Assembly (NCBI GenBank): GCA_905182985.1
Contig: CAJJDN010000106.1
Span: 322,385-386,384 of the forward strand
Direction of reading: 5' to 3'
DNA: 64,000 nucleotides
Source: Paramecium sonneborni
Lineage: Eukaryota > Ciliophora > Oligohymenophorea > Peniculida > Parameciidae
Part shown: positions 1 through 11,789 of the stretch, in pieces
Position numbering within the stretch: the first letter of the stretch is position 1
Layout of the letters: each line of letters opens with the position of its first letter
Notes under the pieces: generated by a model
Seen by the model: only the letters and a program-made list of their open reading frames with translations
Told to the model about the DNA's origin: nothing
Database searches by the model: none
Position numbers and translations under genes: made by a program

Positions 1-449
1 TTAGTGTTGAAAAAAATAATAATTAATGCTAATAGATTAATAATGGAATTTAGAGCTTTAATATATATAGCAGATTAAATACTACTTCTAATAACAAAGG
101 AAAATAAATAAATCTTTAAAATTTAACACTTTAAAAAACAAAGATATCCTTTTTAGATAAAACTTAAAGTCCTAACAATCTAAGCACTTCAAACAAAATA
201 GGAAAAACTTTCATTTCGAATAACTTTCAAGAGGATCCATTCAAATAATACTAGAAAATTAAAAATTCTTAAAATCTATTTAATCAATAGATTTTAGGAA
301 TAAAAAATATTTTTAGTCAACATGGAAGATTTCATTCTCAAAATTATTGAAAACCTCTATTCATTTATATTGATTGTTATTCAAATAAAATTAAATAACT
401 CTAAAAAATATAATCACAAATGCATCCTACGTAATTCTACAAATACATT
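1..449. other. No assignable gene; long plus-strand open frame
   Basis: With TGA as the only stop, the plus strand is open from base 1 to about 475, roughly 157 codons. The translation is Lys/Ile-rich, without a recognisable domain or convincing start. It could be the 3' end of a gene that begins before the window, but a frame of this length also arises by chance in such AT-rich DNA. It runs into the end of the kelch remnant on the other strand. Confidence 0.25.
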
Positions 450-1419
450 TCAATCTTTTATGATTAAATATTGATTTTTATCATTCTTTTTTTATAACAA
501 GAATAATTAATTATCAGTAATCTACATTGCTTCAAGAGGTCCATACTTCCCATAATCTAAAAATTCATTCACTATGAATTCAATATACTTGTAAATATTT
601 CTTGAATCAATAAGATAAGATAAACTTATACATCTATATTCATTATTTTGACTTTTGTATTAGAAATTTTTTCGAAATATCCTCCAACAATAAAAATTTA
701 AGTTGGATTTACTTTACTAAATATGCAAAACTAAAGCTAGGTGGGCGTTTTAAAATTTATTAATTGCCATTCATTATTTTATACTCTTCCACAAAATTAA
801 AAGGTTTATTATTTGCTTCAATTCCTCCAAACTTGAAAATACTCTAATTATTATAACAAACCAAAGTATTGCAGAATGAAAATTATTAATTATTATTTTT
901 AAAATATCCAAACTAGAGTATATTATTTTGCTCATTCCTGGTCAACTTAAAATTAATTAATTGAAAAAATAATAGCTCTAAAGAATATAGCAATGTCTTC
1001 TTTAAGTAATTAAATTTTTTTTGACTAAATAAATTATTATAAATTACTTAAACATTGTCATAATATTGATTTAAATTTTATGAATAAGTGTCAAACATAA
1101 GTATAAATTTGTAAAATTTGTGTAAATTTTAATCAATTAAAATATCATAGGTCTAATAAAAAGTAGAAAATACCCATTTATCAATTCATAACAATCCATA
1201 TGAATTAATAATTTAGGATTTGTGAATTTCATCAATATCTTTGAAATGTTCTTTTTCATTTGAGATTGATCTTTTCAACAGAAACATTTTATTATTTTTC
1301 TTGCTATTGTCAACTTTAATGATTTTCATATTAAAATCTTCATCAATAAATTTTTATTGTTCTAATCCATCTAAGACTATATCAAAAGGAGTAAATTTTG
1401 CGATTTTCTTCTTAATCAT
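450..1419 (-). pseudogene. Kelch-repeat protein gene, apparently decayed
   Basis: Read right to left from the ATG at 1417-1419, the frame begins MIKKKIAKFTPFDIV. After a TGA near 1194 (after NSYGLL) it resumes in the same frame with coiled-coil-like sequence. It then shows kelch blades: a segment with SIFKFGGIEANN and one with IFIVGGYFEKISNTKV, i.e. the hydrophobic-GG core of kelch strands. Joining the blades needs at least two frame changes around 650-740. The end, NQYLIIKD, stops at 450-452. A TGA plus frameshifts that no plausible tiny intron removes suggest a pseudogene. Extra introns or base errors could also explain it. Kelch domains form beta-propellers for protein binding. The start codon lies 46 bp from the divergent lipase start. 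The first half (921-1419) is copied at 2114-2612 by the assembly duplication. Confidence 0.55.
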
Positions 1420-1465
1420 TATTGAAAACAATAATTTAGAAATATTTATATAATTGCATCATATT

Positions 1466-2112
1466 ATGTAATATAAATTGTTGTCCCTTCTATTAATATC
1501 AACAATAGTATGGTATACGAATTAACCTTCGAAACAAAGATTTTAGAGAGGTTTTTCAAATGATTTTAAAGCATTTCTTGATTAAAAGTATAAGCTTTGG
1601 GGATTTCATAGACCTGATATAATTTCTGGATGTTATGGGTATTAGATTAATAGATGTATATAGAGGAGCAGAAACAAGACCAACTTAAAAACCTTCTAAA
1701 ATACCTATAATATTTATACATGGTAATAGTGATGTTGCTGTAGGAGATGGAAGCTATGGGAATTATATGACAGGATTTAGCTCATAGATTGAATATTTTT
1801 TAAATCAAGGATATGAGAAATAAGATTTATATGCCACAACATGGGGAGATGCAGACCCTGCTACAGCAAATTTGAATTATCATTCTGAGAACTATCTAAA
1901 ATACAACAGGGCATTTGTTGAAGCTGTTTTAGAATATACATAATCACCTTACGTCAATATTATTTCACATTCTATGGGTGTAACTTTGGCCAGAAAAGTA
2001 GTTAAAGGAGGAATAGGTCATGATGAATTAGGTAGTGGCAGATATGATCTAGGGGATCCACTAACTTCTAATATCAAAGTATTTGTTGGTTTAGCAGGAG
2101 GAAATCTAGGAT
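1466..2112 (+). CDS. Lipase, truncated duplicate at contig end (assembly copy)
   Basis: This is the same sequence as the first two thirds of the complete lipase at 2659-3643: same signal peptide, same 25-nt intron (1639-1663) and same SHSMG nucleophile motif. It stops at the N of 2113. It should not be counted as a second gene, since it is the left copy of the contig overlap. Confidence 0.8.
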
Positions 2113-2113
2113 N

Positions 2114-2612
2114 TATTATTTTGCTCATTCCTGGTCAACTTAAAATTAATTAATTGAAAAAATAATAGCTCTAAAGAATATAGCAATGTCTTCTTTAAGT
2201 AATTAAATTTTTTTTGACTAAATAAATTATTATAAATTACTTAAACATTGTCATAATATTGATTTAAATTTTATGAATAAGTGTCAAACATAAGTATAAA
2301 TTTGTAAAATTTGTGTAAATTTTAATCAATTAAAATATCATAGGTCTAATAAAAAGTAGAAAATACCCATTTATCAATTCATAACAATCCATATGAATTA
2401 ATAATTTAGGATTTGTGAATTTCATCAATATCTTTGAAATGTTCTTTTTCATTTGAGATTGATCTTTTCAACAGAAACATTTTATTATTTTTCTTGCTAT
2501 TGTCAACTTTAATGATTTTCATATTAAAATCTTCATCAATAAATTTTTATTGTTCTAATCCATCTAAGACTATATCAAAAGGAGTAAATTTTGCGATTTT
2601 CTTCTTAATCAT
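2114..2612 (-). pseudogene. Partial second copy of kelch remnant (assembly duplicate)
   Basis: Identical to 921-1419. It contains only the N-terminal portion, starting at the ATG on the minus strand at 2610-2612 and cut off by the N at 2113. It is present only because of the contig overlap. Confidence 0.75.
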
Positions 2613-2658
2613 TATTGAAAACAATAATTTAGAAATATTTATATAATTGCATCATATT

Positions 2659-3643
2659 ATGTAATATAAATTGTTGTCCCTTCTATTAATATCAACAATA
2701 GTATGGTATACGAATTAACCTTCGAAACAAAGATTTTAGAGAGGTTTTTCAAATGATTTTAAAGCATTTCTTGATTAAAAGTATAAGCTTTGGGGATTTC
2801 ATAGACCTGATATAATTTCTGGATGTTATGGGTATTAGATTAATAGATGTATATAGAGGAGCAGAAACAAGACCAACTTAAAAACCTTCTAAAATACCTA
2901 TAATATTTATACATGGTAATAGTGATGTTGCTGTAGGAGATGGAAGCTATGGGAATTATATGACAGGATTTAGCTCATAGATTGAATATTTTTTAAATCA
3001 AGGATATGAGAAATAAGATTTATATGCCACAACATGGGGAGATGCAGACCCTGCTACAGCAAATTTGAATTATCATTCTGAGAACTATCTAAAATACAAC
3101 AGGGCATTTGTTGAAGCTGTTTTAGAATATACATAATCACCTTACGTCAATATTATTTCACATTCTATGGGTGTAACTTTGGCCAGAAAAGTAGTTAAAG
3201 GAGGAATAGGTCATGATGAATTAGGTAGTGGCAGATATGATCTAGGGGATCCACTAACTTCTAATATCAAAGTATTTGTTGGTTTAGCAGGAGGAAATCT
3301 AGGATTAAGTTCTTGTTATACTGCTGGTACATCTTTACCTAGTTGTGGATTAACTAATGGATTTTATCCAGGATAACCACCTTATATTGGAAGATCAACT
3401 TTCTTAGAAGAATTGGATTCTAATTCTGCTAAAGAAGCTAAATATGTTGTTACTGGAAGAGCTAACTATGACGAAATTATTGGAGGAAACAATCTTGTTT
3501 GGGGCAAATATACAACTAGAATTAAAAATGAAAATGATGAAATCGTTTTTAATAGTCCAACTATAGGTCACTTTGGATTAAGAGATGAAGCTGGACCTGA
3601 AATTTATTCAATTCTAAAAAAATAAGGTGCCATCAATTAATGA
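2659..3643 (+). CDS. Secreted class-2 lipase (alpha/beta hydrolase)
   Basis: A 319-residue protein in the ciliate code, with one 25-nt intron at 2832-2856 (GT...TAG) that joins YGG to AETRPTQ. The chosen ATG gives a hydrophobic signal peptide ([16 protein letters not shown]). The core matches the class-2 triacylglycerol lipase family: strand plus oxyanion region [11 protein letters not shown], then [10 protein letters not shown], and the nucleophile elbow [15 protein letters not shown] with Ser in S-H-S-M-G. There is a C-terminal GHFGLRD that probably carries the catalytic His. Predicted to be an extracellular or phagosomal esterase/lipase. Family members are typically 280-350 residues, so it is full length. 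It starts 46 bp from the divergent kelch remnant. Substrate cannot be told from sequence. Confidence 0.88.
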
Positions 3644-5146
3644 AATTAACAATATTTTCATTTATTATAATCCATTATATTATTTTATTCTTTCTATCAT
3701 AAAATCAATTCTAATTTACTTATGTCTTATTTAAAGTCTTGTAAAATTTATTTGAATTTATAAAAAGGTGGATTCTTAATCTAAATATGAATTGATAACA
3801 TTCTCTAGATTCTCATTAATAACTAAAATTTATTGTATAAAATTGTTCTAAAACTAAATTTTTTATTCATATAGAGATTTGATATTTCTTTTCTAATACA
3901 CCTTTTTAATGGTATCGAACTACTATAATTTATAAAGAATATATATTAAAATTTTACATAATAATCAAAAAATAAGTTAAAAGATTATTATTTCCAATTT
4001 CATAATTTTCTTTTTCCAATTTTAGTGTAAAAATTATTCCATTCTTTGAATTAAATCTGTTAGGATTATACTTTAACATCTTTTTTGATGTTAATTTTTA
4101 TTTCGAAATTGACATAAGCACAAAGGAGATTTTTTCGATTAAATTCTATTAGTTTTAAATTAAATTGCAATCATTTCTTCCTTGTCAAATCTTAATAATA
4201 AACTTAAGGAGAGTTTAATACTTTTTCAATCGAAATTTTAATTAAGTTCAGATTTAAGAAGGGTTATTCCATGATATATTTTTAGAAAGAAGCATAACTT
4301 AAATGATTTATAAATTATCTATATTTTATAACATGCCTGAAAGTTAATAACATAATTAAACTACTGATAAATTATTTACTAGCCAAATATTAAAAAACAA
4401 ACTATTATTAAAATACAAAAAATCAAAATTTTGGCATTCTTTAAAATGAAAATGAAAGTCAATACTTTTTAATATTTAAATTTAATTAGTTGTTTCCTAA
4501 TTATAACTCTACTTAAAATTAAAGTTCTATCTCATAAGGTTGAATTTGAACATAGAAAATTGCCTGTAGATTTTTTTTCTATAATAAGGCTTTTTCCTAT
4601 AATTTATGTTAGTAATTAAGTTGTATTTTTTAAAATAAATAACTCATATAATCAAAAACAAATGAACATTAATTATGGATTTCATAAAGTCAGACCATTT
4701 CCATGATGAATTTGATCATGGTGTTAAAATTTATGGTGTAAATAATTATTCCATAAGATGAGTTCGTCAGTTAATACCTAAATACTTTTTTTTCTTCTTT
4801 ATATTTTATTTTTAGAAATTTCAAGAGCTATATGGTGATTAGGATAATGCTTTTATGGAAGATCAAAGTGTTAATCATCTTCATTGACAGGACTATTATC
4901 TCCATTTAAAATGAGGTTCGAAATTGGATGATATTGGATAGTTTGCATTTTAGGGTTAAAAAAGTAGTGTTGTATTTTTGATATTAATTTTAATTACTGT
5001 TGCATGAATAAGGCAATTTCGTTTAAAAATTTTAAAGATTTCAACCAAAATTATGAGAATGATAATTAATTTAAATTTATTACGCACCATAATTATTTTT
5101 AGAATTAGTAAAGTTAATTAATAAACAAATAATATAAATCAAAAAA
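3644..5146. other. Intergenic/remnant DNA, mostly copied at 5403-6634
   Basis: No intact gene is seen. 3644-3914 is unique AT-rich sequence. From 3915 on it is identical to 5403 onward. The block 4675-5118 corresponds to the pseudogene described at 6163-6606. Confidence 0.5.
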
Positions 5147-5401
5147 TCAAAATGATTTTTAAAAGAATTTATGTTATAGAATTTGTTTGCAATTTATTCT
5201 TTAATGATGATCTATTGAAAACATCAAATTAAGAAGATCAAGAAGATCTTAATCTTCGATGATTTAATGTAATTATTTTTAAGGAGAGACTTTGGGTAAG
5301 GAATTAAATCTTGTTTTAAATTTGGATCGTTATTTCATGTACCAGGGTATTGGCCCAAAGATAGATTGTATAATAGCCAAATGCATTAAATCGTTATTGC
5401 C
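5147..5401 (-). CDS. C-terminal end of LAMMER-type kinase (assembly copy)
   Basis: Same bases as 6635-6889: the last 80-odd codons of the kinase, including HLAIIQSIFGPIP, truncated by the N at 5402. Not an independent gene. Confidence 0.75.
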
Positions 5402-5452
5402 NTCGAACTACTATAATTTATAAAGAATATATATTAAAATTTTACATAATAA

Positions 5453-5662
5453 TCAAAAAATAAGTTAAAAGATTATTATTTCCAATTTCATAATTTTCTT
5501 TTTCCAATTTTAGTGTAAAAATTATTCCATTCTTTGAATTAAATCTGTTAGGATTATACTTTAACATCTTTTTTGATGTTAATTTTTATTTCGAAATTGA
5601 CATAAGCACAAAGGAGATTTTTTCGATTAAATTCTATTAGTTTTAAATTAAATTGCAATCAT
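5453..5662 (-). CDS. Possible small ORF, 69 codons, unknown
   Basis: An ATG-to-TGA frame on the minus strand encoding a basic, Cys/Gln-containing peptide (contains SPLCLCQF and QRMEQFLHQNW). It resembles coding sequence more than most AT-rich background, but has no recognised domain. The identical copy is at 3965-4174. It may be another remnant. Confidence 0.2.
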
Positions 5663-6162
5663 TTCTTCCTTGTCAAATCTTAATAATAAACTTAAGGAGA
5701 GTTTAATACTTTTTCAATCGAAATTTTAATTAAGTTCAGATTTAAGAAGGGTTATTCCATGATATATTTTTAGAAAGAAGCATAACTTAAATGATTTATA
5801 AATTATCTATATTTTATAACATGCCTGAAAGTTAATAACATAATTAAACTACTGATAAATTATTTACTAGCCAAATATTAAAAAACAAACTATTATTAAA
5901 ATACAAAAAATCAAAATTTTGGCATTCTTTAAAATGAAAATGAAAGTCAATACTTTTTAATATTTAAATTTAATTAGTTGTTTCCTAATTATAACTCTAC
6001 TTAAAATTAAAGTTCTATCTCATAAGGTTGAATTTGAACATAGAAAATTGCCTGTAGATTTTTTTTCTATAATAAGGCTTTTTCCTATAATTTATGTTAG
6101 TAATTAAGTTGTATTTTTTAAAATAAATAACTCATATAATCAAAAACAAATGAACATTAATT

Positions 6163-6606
6163 ATGGATTTCATAAAGTCAGACCATTTCCATGATGAATT
6201 TGATCATGGTGTTAAAATTTATGGTGTAAATAATTATTCCATAAGATGAGTTCGTCAGTTAATACCTAAATACTTTTTTTTCTTCTTTATATTTTATTTT
6301 TAGAAATTTCAAGAGCTATATGGTGATTAGGATAATGCTTTTATGGAAGATCAAAGTGTTAATCATCTTCATTGACAGGACTATTATCTCCATTTAAAAT
6401 GAGGTTCGAAATTGGATGATATTGGATAGTTTGCATTTTAGGGTTAAAAAAGTAGTGTTGTATTTTTGATATTAATTTTAATTACTGTTGCATGAATAAG
6501 GCAATTTCGTTTAAAAATTTTAAAGATTTCAACCAAAATTATGAGAATGATAATTAATTTAAATTTATTACGCACCATAATTATTTTTAGAATTAGTAAA
6601 GTTAAT
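6163..6606 (+). pseudogene. Unidentified gene remnant
   Basis: From the ATG at 6163 the frame gives MDFIKSDHFHDEFDHG. After a T-rich stretch it gives KFQELYGDQDNAFMEDQ, QDYYLHLK and GSKLDDIGQFAFQG in one frame, interrupted by TGA codons after NHLH and after HLK. Then comes a hydrophobic stretch. The peptides look like real coding sequence, and the TGAs could derive from CGA (Arg). I do not recognise the family. The same sequence at 4675-5118 is the assembly copy. Confidence 0.4.
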
Positions 6607-6634
6607 TAATAAACAAATAATATAAATCAAAAAA

Positions 6635-7709
6635 TCAAAATGATTTTTAAAAGAATTTATGTTATAGAATTTGTTTGCAATTTATTCTTTAATGATGATC
6701 TATTGAAAACATCAAATTAAGAAGATCAAGAAGATCTTAATCTTCGATGATTTAATGTAATTATTTTTAAGGAGAGACTTTGGGTAAGGAATTAAATCTT
6801 GTTTTAAATTTGGATCGTTATTTCATGTACCAGGGTATTGGCCCAAAGATAGATTGTATAATAGCCAAATGCATTAAATCGTTATTGCCTACTTTAATAA
6901 AAACTCTTCCTATATTGGTGTTTGTTTTGAGAATATACCAGTGTATAATTCCACAATAAGGCAAGCTAGACTCCAAATGTCACTTGAGGTATCCCAGGTA
7001 TCGCATCGCATGATAACTTCAGGTGCTCTGTATTATCTAGTATTGATGACAGTACTATGATGTTCATTGGCTTAAGTGGCACCACCCATATCTATTAGTT
7101 TAACTAATTTTCTTATTCATTTAATTGATCTGGGTACTTTTGTTGATTGGCAAAAACGATGTTTTCAGGCTTTAGATCGGTATGTGTAATGCCAAGGGAA
7201 TGGATAAACATTAGTGAGGTAGTAACTTATTTAAAGATTGATTGGATTTCCTTAATGTTAAGTGAATGAGATTGGATATATTCATGGAGATTAATGTCAA
7301 GCTGTTTAAATTGTTGAATATGCTACCCTTTCAAGTAAAATACAATGATAGTCCTACCAAGTGAAGTAATCATAGAATTTGACGATACCCGCCTCACCGA
7401 AGGGATCAAGTAACTAGATTTATCTTAAGACATCCACTTCTGTATGATCAGTTTCGCTCAAGATCTGAATATTAATCTAATAACTTTCACAGCATATGTG
7501 TTTGTTAATTCGTCAATAACTTCTAAGACCATTCCAAATGTCCCCGAACATAAATATTTAGTTATCACATATTTGTCAATTTTGTCTCCAATTTCGTAAT
7601 GAAAGTGGCATCCACTGCTTGAAGAACTTCCTGAGGAACTACTGCTACTAGATGAACTAGAAGAAGAAGAGCTTGTGCTACTACTACTATCTGTAGTTGA
7701 TCTAGCCAT
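6635..7709 (-). CDS. LAMMER/CLK-type dual-specificity protein kinase
   Basis: A 324-residue kinase in five exons. The introns (plus coordinates) are 7465-7484, 7302-7326, 7112-7137 and 6910-6938 (20, 25, 26 and 29 nt); their removal leaves an exact open frame. The N-terminus is a Ser-only low-complexity tract (about residues 6-32). It is followed by the Gly loop LCSGTFGMVLEV, catalytic Lys in YAVKI, and catalytic loop THTDLKPENIVF. Then come DMGGAT, STVINTRQYRAPEV and HLAIIQSIFGPIP, the last two being hallmarks of LAMMER kinases (the second corresponds to EHLAMMERILGP). Known family members phosphorylate SR splicing factors. Oddities are DMG in place of DFG and a short total length. The 3' 255 bp are duplicated at 5147-5401. 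Confidence 0.88.
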
Positions 7710-7794
7710 CAATCTACTTTTAAATAGTAATAATCACTTAAGCTTTGAAGTCTCTCTACTTCTGCTTCTAAATTTGTAATGCATTGTCTATGGT

Positions 7795-8357
7795 TCAGGT
7801 GTTTGCATTTCTAAATTATTTTATATTTTTATTAATGATTTTAATGACCTCATACTTTAGGCTTAATACCAAACATTGGCTATCTGACACTTAAGCCTGA
7901 ACTCTTTACTACTATTCTTGTTACACTACTTTTTTGTTATCACAAACTCTAATACATTTTTTATAACGTACATTCTATTTTTTTAATGCTTCTAATTCAA
8001 TTTTTGCATTCATCAATTTCTTTTAAGTCTCACTATAATCATGATTAATTTCTTAAAACTTTCTTTTCCATACTTTCATTTCATTATTTACTTCTGTGAT
8101 TCTCTATATTATTACTTCACTTCTAGTTTAAACTATTAATACTCTTAATCTCTCATTTTCTTACCTTCTAATTCATTTACCTAAATTTAAATTTATATTT
8201 ACTCTTGTATTATCTACTTTTTTTACTATTTATACATCTTTCTTTTCATATTCTGTTATCAAATATTGTAAATATAGAACTTGATCTCTTCATTGTACTT
8301 TTAATTCTTCTTTAGATACTACTCTCAATCTTACAATTTTTTATTATTATTAGCCAT
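7795..8357 (-). pseudogene. Coiled-coil protein gene, uncertain or decayed
   Basis: The minus strand carries overlapping Glu/Lys/Gln-rich open segments. One gives DQVLYLQYLITEYEKKDVQ, then (after a candidate 22-nt intron) VNELEGKKMRDQEYQQ. Another frame gives ENERLRVLIV, KVWKRKFQEINHDYSET and KIELEALKKQN, ending INKNIKQFRNANT at a TGA at 7795. A possible start is the ATG at 8355-8357 (MANNNKKL). Heptad-like spacing indicates coiled coils. An in-frame TGA at the 5' end and an unresolved frame change in the middle stopped me from building one model. It could be a pseudogene, or a gene with introns I placed wrongly. It lies 86 bp upstream of the kinase start on the same strand. Confidence 0.4.
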
Positions 8358-8691
8358 ATGATTATTGACCACAATGATTACATTATTAATAATAATTCTA
8401 ATGATATCCATCAAGTAATATAGATTATCTAGGAATAGATTACTTTTGCAATTAGTAATTTATGCTTAACACTTTATTTTAATTTGAATTTCTATTTTCC
8501 TTTTTTATATCAAAATTAATATATTTCTACTCTCTTTGTTCTATATTCTTTTGTCTTGTTCAATTAAACAAAATTTATAGTACATGTTCACTTTATAGAA
8601 GAGTTATTTATTTTCTTTCTTCTACAAACGATTCTTGTATAGTTTGTATAAAATTATTCTAATATTCAATATTTATTTCTTTAATTAATTT
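8358..8691. other. Intergenic, AT-rich
   Basis: About 330 bp between a minus-strand coiled-coil frame and the plus-strand ZNF598 homologue; presumably holds the promoters of both. I see no distinct motif. Confidence 0.4.
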
Positions 8692-11195
8692 ATGGATAAA
8701 GTAGAGTCTGAATGTGTCCTCTGTGTTTAAGATGCTGAAATCATAGCATTAGGGCATTGCAATCATAAAACATTCTGTTATTAATGTATGATCAAAATGA
8801 GAGTCATCAGCAAAATTAAAACATGTCCCATATGCAAACAAACTTTAGATAAAATTATTCTTACAGATAACTTACAAACTTAATTCACTGATTATTCTAT
8901 CAATTAATTACTCTCCATCAATTATTCAGTATACATTTTTATCTATATATTTTCTAGAAAGATTCAAAAGATGTATTCTTTACAGATTCTTAAGTCATCA
9001 AAAATAAAATTGAAAGTTTAAACAATTTTAAATGTCCAATTACAGACTGTCAATATGATTAATAAATTAACAACTTCAATCAATTGAAATTACACTTAAA
9101 AATAGAACATATGCGTTTTTATTGGTATATTATTCAATTCTATATTCTTAGTGATGTTTGTGTAGAACAAAAAACTTGTTTTTTAGCAGAATAATAATTA
9201 TACACAGAATATTAAGTTAGACATCATATTAATTATGGTGATATTGATGAAGATTCTAATATCATCTTTAAACATCCATATTGTAAGTTTTGTAAAAAAC
9301 ATTTTTATGATGAAGACAAATTTAAATAACATTTAAATCTTGCTCATATTAATTGTAGCTTATGTGAAGATAAGAAATTCACTTTTTATAAAGATCATGG
9401 AAGTTATGAAAAACATCTAAAATTATCACATTATTTATGTGAAGAACCAGAATGTAAATAAATGTTAATTGTTTATAAAACATCTGGAGAATTAGATTTA
9501 CATAAATAATAAAGTCATTGTAATGATCCTAGAATTAAAAAAATATCTAATTTAAATGTGTAACAATTTGCAGGATTTTATGAAGATCCTAAATAAAAAA
9601 AATAACTTAATGATAAAGAAGGTGAAGATTTTACAGATCAATTCATTTCACTTGAAAAAACTAAATTAAGAGCTGTCATGTAAATTGATGAACATAAAGA
9701 TGAAGCTATTGATTTTAGAGATTACATGTATGTAGACTATAATGATGAGTAAGATAAACTTAATGATTAGAGTGAAAAAATGCATGCATAATAAAATATT
9801 AATCTAGAAGATTTATAATTAATTAAACCCCACACACTTCCACATATGAAATTTCAATCATTTTTGTCAAAATGTGCTTAATTCTTTAAAGGTCAAAAAA
9901 ATAAAGAAGAATTACTAAGAAAATAAATTTAACTTTTTGAATCTGAAAAAATTAGTGCTGAAAATTTCGTAAGCAGCTTCATCAAAATGTTTGAACCAAA
10001 AACAGGACTAAGATTAATTACTTTTTATATGGCTATGAATGATGTTAGAGAAAATAAAGGTTTATGGAAAATTTTAGATGATGCTTATTTAAAAGAAATA
10101 TAAGCACTTCCTAGAATTAATAATCCAATTATTATTATCTGTAAAACATATTCAGAATTATTTATTAAATTATTGAATGAATTAAATAAAAATTTAATCA
10201 AAAGAATAGAAGATGGAGATTTGGTTAATTATTAAGATACGATTATGCCTAGAGAAAGAATATTTTAATTAATTGAGGTTTTAAGACATGTAAGAACATC
10301 TGAAATGGGAAAATTCAAATTTGCTTTAAATTTTGGTCTTAGCACATAAATATTAGAACACATCAAACATAAAATACTTTTAGATGATATTTCTAAAATT
10401 TAATGTAATTTTTAAATACTTATCAATTAGAACACATATTATTTATATCAAATCATGATTTGGTTCCGTTCTATCTTTATGTTAATTTGAGTATGAAGAT
10501 TTTGAGAGGAGAATAAATTCACAAAGAAAAAAAAGATCTAAATGAATGCGTTTATTAAGAATTTTTTTAGAATAATAAGAAACTATACAGTTTAATTAAA
10601 AAACCTGATAATATTGAAGCAAACAGATAGTAGTTTTTATCTAAATAAAATAATATGCTTAATAGAAATGGCATAGATATGAATCCAGCTGATTTCCCTT
10701 CCTTACGTATTTCTTTTTTATAATTCCTATAGCTGCTTAAAAATAAGATTAAAAGTCAGAATTAAATTCTTAAGTTAAGTCAAATGAACCCTAGTAATAG
10801 TAATAATAAGATAAAAAATCTAAATAAAAATAATAATAAGCACAACCTATTGGTAAATGGAAAAATAGTGGAGCAGCAATTTTTTAAAATTAAGCAGCTA
10901 TTGATGATTAATTTCCAAGTCTGATTACAAGTAATCGTACCTATTAATTTAAAAATATAGCTGAAACTCTTTCAAAAAATATGAAACCTGATAATGGACA
11001 ATTTAAAGATGATGATAGCTTTGTGCCTTTAAAAGATTATAAACCTGCTGAACCTATTGAAGATATTTTGAATCCAATTATACCTGTAATTTTGAAATTC
11101 TATATTATTAGAAAAAAAATACAGAAATGAAAGAAGTTGGTAAAATTAAGAAAAAGAATAAAACAATTGTCTAAATTTCAGGAGGTTTTAGATGA
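8692..11195 (+). CDS. ZNF598: ZNF598/Hel2-type RING E3 ubiquitin ligase
   Basis: A 789-residue protein with five introns (8929-8957, 9125-9151, 10405-10430, 10707-10732, 11086-11111), whose removal gives a perfect frame. The RING finger is at residues 8-48 (C8-x2-C11, C23-x-H25, C29-x2-C32, C45-P-I-C48). It is followed by a series of C2H2-like fingers (FYCDVC, HPYCKFCKKHF, INCSLC with KHLKLSH, LCEEPECKQM). After that come a helical middle and a Gln/Pro-rich tail with repeated FPSL motifs (DFPSLPAAQ, DQFPSLITS). This domain order is that of ZNF598/Hel2. That ligase detects collided ribosomes, ubiquitinates small-subunit proteins and starts ribosome-associated quality control. Ciliates reassigned two stop codons, so stalled-ribosome handling is of interest here. 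Confidence 0.9.
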
Positions 11196-11789
11196 TTAGT
11201 CTTATTTATTGAATGATTAATTGATTTGCTTTGGGGATGCTTATTATATTAAAATATTATCAATTTTTCATCATCTATTTCAAAATACCACTTTTTAGCT
11301 TGTTTTGTTTTATGCTAATTATTCTTACTTTCCAAAAATTGTAAAATTCATGTGATCTTTAGCATCATTTCTATTAATTTTTAGGTGGCAAATTAAAAAT
11401 ATTTAAATAGTACTTAATATTTCTGTTTTCATTTTATTTTTTTTTTTAAACTATTTTAAAAATAGTTATAATTTCTACTAATGTATCAAATTGGAGGAAT
11501 TTATTTTTTTAATTATCAAATTATTATTACTATTATTTAAGTTATGAGAAAACATTTTGTGAACATAAAAATTTATATAAATAACTTAATACCAATTTAA
11601 TCGATTAGAATGCGGATTATTTATTTTTAGAAATCTTCACATCAAAGGCATAGTCTCTTTAATGAATTTCAATTTATTGAGATTAGAACTTTGTTTTTAT
11701 TCTTATTATAAGTAACAGCAAATATAGAATTTTTGTGTTATAAATTTAAGTAAATCCATATATGAGATAAAACAAATAATTATTTATAA
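11196..11789. other. Intergenic gap of ~590 bp
   Basis: AT-rich sequence with long T and A runs between two plus-strand genes. I found no open frame with coding character and no RNA gene. It is unusually long for this compact block. Confidence 0.5.

Larger units (their letters stand above)
921..3305 (+). repeat. Direct duplication 921-2112 / 2114-3305 around single N at 2113
   Basis: Bases 921-2112 (1192 bp) recur as 2114-3305 at offset 1193, separated by one N. Every stretch I compared is identical. The first copy breaks off inside the lipase at exactly the N, and the second continues through the rest of the gene. This is the pattern expected of two contigs whose overlapping ends were placed side by side. 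A real tandem duplication would not be expected to end exactly at an assembly gap. Confidence 0.9.
3915..6889 (+). repeat. Direct duplication 3915-5401 / 5403-6889 around single N at 5402
   Basis: 1487 bp occur twice at offset 1488 on either side of one N. The left copy ends inside the kinase gene's 3' half. The right copy carries on into the remainder of that gene, so the arrangement is an unmerged contig overlap. The kinase reads as one coherent gene only from the right copy. Confidence 0.9.

Noticed and set aside
1241..1453. Plus-strand hydrophobic 70-residue ORF (and its copy at 2434-2646)
   Set aside because: Antisense of the kelch remnant's N-terminus, which reads as charged protein on the minus strand.
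7610..7712. Ser-rich 84-residue protein ending shortly after AVKVIR
   Set aside because: This is only the first exon of the LAMMER kinase read into its 20-nt intron; removing the intron continues the kinase domain.
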